DNA of 8,043 nucleotides from Legionella longbeachae (GTDB taxonomy: Bacteria; Pseudomonadota; Gammaproteobacteria; Legionellales; Legionellaceae): contig JACPOX010000052.1 of assembly GCA_016191305.1 (NCBI GenBank), positions 1 through 8,043 of the forward strand, in the 5' to 3' direction. Numbering within the stretch: the first letter of the stretch is position 1; every line of letters starts with the position of its first letter. The notes below the pieces were generated by a model, which was given only the letters and a program-made list of their open reading frames with translations, searched no databases and was not told where the DNA came from. A program made the position numbers and the translations under genes. Below are positions 6,646 through 8,043 of the stretch, one piece after another.

Positions 6646-6657
6646 GATTCATTCACT

Positions 6658-7257
6658 TTATACAGTCCAATTTTGGATAACAACTTTTATCATGACTCCA
6701 TTACCTTCCAAGCGAATCATGCTAGGTAAATCAATACCTTTAACTGCAGTATACTTAGTAAAATTAATGGTGTATCCATTTTGTTTGAGCTGTGCTAGAT
6801 GATTGTATTGATCTCGATGTTCAGCTTCAACTGAACCCGGAGCAGGAAGGCCTCTCACCCAGTAGTAAAGATTATTTACTGGAAGTCTGATTCCAGTTTG
6901 TTGTGCTAATAATTCATCTGCATTATGAGAGGTGACTTTCTTGGATCCATCTTGGAAAGTAATACCATCGCCTGTTTTATCAATAAGTACTGTTCCACTT
7001 CCCAATGGGCCCATTAAACGAATTTTATATGAATTTGGTCCATGTTGTACCCAATTCATAGCAGCAGACCATCCTTTTGTTTTATTTTTAGCTGCCATGG
7101 AACCTTGAATTTCCCAAGAAGAAACCGTTGCTGTTTTCGCTTTGCGCTGTTCTACAGGGATCACTTTATTTTCTGGTAACTCTGCCGCAGGTCTAGGCGG
7201 AGCGCAAGCAGTTAACAAACAAATGGGAATTATTAATAATTGTTTAAAATGATTCAT
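6658..7257 (-). CDS. lolB: Outer-membrane lipoprotein receptor LolB
   Basis: LolB receives lipoproteins from the periplasmic carrier LolA and inserts them in the inner leaflet of the outer membrane; it is itself a lipoprotein. The signal peptide ends in the lipobox LTAC with lipidated Cys18, and Ala19 rather than Asp fits outer-membrane sorting. The mature part shows the LolB pattern: WEIQGSMA (48-55), the turn GPLG (83-86) that holds the exposed Leu of the insertion loop, and the hallmark YYWVRGLPAPG (131-141), then DQY and a closing IKVVIQNW. The 199 residues are close to the 207 of E. coli. GGAG lies eight bases before the ATG. The gene is divergent from coaD (85 bases). In many gammaproteobacteria ispE follows lolB; here nothing coding does before tRNA-Gln. 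Confidence 0.93.
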   Translation of the reverse strand: MNHFKQLLIIPICLLTACAPPRPAAELPENKVIPVEQRKAKTATVSSWEIQGSMAAKNKTKGWSAAMNWVQHGPNSYKIRLMGPLGSGTVLIDKTGDGITFQDGSKKVTSHNADELLAQQTGIRLPVNNLYYWVRGLPAPGSVEAEHRDQYNHLAQLKQNGYTINFTKYTAVKGIDLPSMIRLEGNGVMIKVVIQNWTV

Positions 7258-7342
7258 TTATGTCACTCCAAGTCCATTTTTTGTAGTTTTTCATTTAACA
7301 ATACGCTAGACTGTTCACATATGCAATCAGTCTTATATCAAT
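7258..7342. promoter_or_regulatory. Divergent lolB/coaD promoter region
   Basis: The 85 bases must drive both genes. For coaD, TTAACA (7295-7300) and CATATG (7318-7323) with a 17-base spacer are the best pair; a start near 7330 would leave a leader of about a dozen bases, in keeping with the lack of a clear ribosome binding site. For lolB, TTGCAT and TATTGT with a 17-base spacer fit on the minus strand. Both -10 boxes are weak matches. Confidence 0.3.
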
Positions 7343-7837
7343 ATGAAATTAAAAGCAATTTATCCTGGCACCTTTCATCCAGTGACTAATGGGCATGTCG
7401 ATCTTATTAGTCGTGCTGCTAAAATTTTTCCTCAGATTATTGTTGCAGTAGCTAGTAATAAGGCGAAACATCCTTTTTTGCCGATGGAAACAAGAATTAA
7501 TCTTTTGGAAGAAGCACTGGAGCATTTGCCTGGAGTAAAAGTTCTTGGTTTTAATAATCTTTTAATTGATTTTGCATTAGAGCAAAATGCCGGAATTATT
7601 TTGCGAGGTTTGCGAGCAGTTTCTGATTTTGAGTATGAATTTCAATTAGCTGGAATGAATAGGAAGTTGTCTAAACATATAGAAACAATATTTTTAACTC
7701 CATCAGAAAATTCAATATTTATCTCTTCTACTTTAGTAAGGGAAATTTCGCTACTCAATGGAGATATTTCTCAATTTGTTCCTTCTTGCGTCGTAAGGGA
7801 ATTACAAAAGAGACAAAATGTTCATAGTGCCACGTAA
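7343..7837 (+). CDS. coaD: Phosphopantetheine adenylyltransferase
   Basis: CoaD catalyses the fourth of the five steps from pantothenate to coenzyme A: 4'-phosphopantetheine plus ATP gives dephospho-CoA and pyrophosphate in the cytosol. The 164 residues match the family length. The nucleotidyltransferase signature is [13 protein letters not shown] (6-18) with Thr10 and His18; Lys42, the [16 protein letters not shown] block (88-103) with Arg88 and Arg91, and ISSTLVREI (127-135) are all present. Position 12 is His (CAT) where the family almost always has Asp (GTFDP); a single base change from GAT would do this. The start is fixed by the conserved N-terminus, since an ATG at 7321 is out of frame. 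The ribosome binding site is poor. The end overlaps the ggt start by 20 bases, so the two are probably co-transcribed. Confidence 0.96.
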   Translation: MKLKAIYPGTFHPVTNGHVDLISRAAKIFPQIIVAVASNKAKHPFLPMETRINLLEEALEHLPGVKVLGFNNLLIDFALEQNAGIILRGLRAVSDFEYEFQLAGMNRKLSKHIETIFLTPSENSIFISSTLVREISLLNGDISQFVPSCVVRELQKRQNVHSAT

Positions 7838-8043
7838 TCGAAAAACCGGGAAAAGTATTTCTCTGGTTTTTTTTATTATAAATATACTGCTTTGTAATGG
7901 AGCAAATGCCCTTGTCAAAGCAAACAGTAGCCTGCCCCCAGGTTATGCTATAAGTAGCGCAAATCCATTAGCGACGAATGCCGGGCTTGAAATTTTAGCT
8001 CAGGGTGGTAATGCATTTGATGCAGCAGTTGCAGTGGCAGCAG
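7818..8043 (+). CDS. ggt: Gamma-glutamyltranspeptidase, 5' part (runs off the window)
   Basis: Only the first 75 codons are present. A basic start (PRNRKTGK, 5-12) and hydrophobic core ([13 protein letters not shown], 14-26) form a signal peptide, probably cut after Ala31 (ANA), so the enzyme is exported. The family N-terminus follows: [15 protein letters not shown] (46-60) and [13 protein letters not shown] (63-75), matching the LAS..G..IL..GGNA.DAAVA signature of self-cleaving GGTs that hydrolyse or transfer the gamma-glutamyl group of glutathione. The catalytic Thr lies outside the window. The ATG inside the coaD end is preceded by AAGAGAC; a GTG at 7827 is an alternative. Overlap with coaD implies one transcript. 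Confidence 0.9.
   Translation, partial: MFIVPRNRKTGKSISLVFFIINILLCNGANALVKANSSLPPGYAISSANPLATNAGLEILAQGGNAFDAAVAVAA

Noticed and set aside
1..8043. CRISPR array, insertion sequence or phage attachment site
   Set aside because: No spaced direct repeats, transposase, integrase or duplicated tRNA end was seen, although a tRNA lies near the accessory block.

Overview
The window looks like a chromosomal segment of a Legionella-type gammaproteobacterium. The DNA is AT-rich. The right half carries the housekeeping genes prs, tRNA-Gln, lolB and coaD plus the start of a gamma-glutamyltranspeptidase. The left half carries genes with eukaryotic-like modules (F-box, leucine-rich repeats) and effector-like C-termini. 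F-box and LRR proteins beside ordinary housekeeping genes suggest Dot/Icm (type IVB) effectors. No secretion gene lies in the window, so this assignment is inference.

Left half (1-4955), accessory. A minus-strand pair with a 24-base gap encodes a 450-residue unrecognised protein, with a faint nitrilase-like Glu/Lys/Cys pattern, followed by a 130-residue LRR protein. A 228-base divergent region separates this pair from a plus-strand 727-residue protein with an N-terminal F-box and a long helical-repeat body. The divergent region holds an exact TATAAT and CTTAAT motifs resembling the Legionella PmrA box. A rho-independent terminator ends the F-box gene. A convergent minus-strand gene follows, encoding 189 residues with an EEE cluster 10 to 12 residues from its end, as in Dot/Icm E-block signals.

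Right half (5267-8043), core. prs, tRNA-Gln(UUG) and lolB are on the minus strand, and coaD and a 5'-partial ggt are on the plus strand. In many gammaproteobacteria lolB, ispE and prs are adjacent. Here ispE is absent and a 217-base gap with a long inverted repeat and the tRNA promoter takes its place, which fits known mevalonate-pathway use in Legionella. The rplY-pth genes that often follow prs are also absent, so the accessory block seems to sit in a broken core cluster.

The core genes serve separate jobs: PRPP synthesis, glutamine decoding, outer-membrane lipoprotein insertion, coenzyme A synthesis and periplasmic glutathione breakdown. The accessory genes are plausibly host-directed: ubiquitin-ligase recruitment by the F-box protein, protein binding by the LRR protein, and two unknowns.
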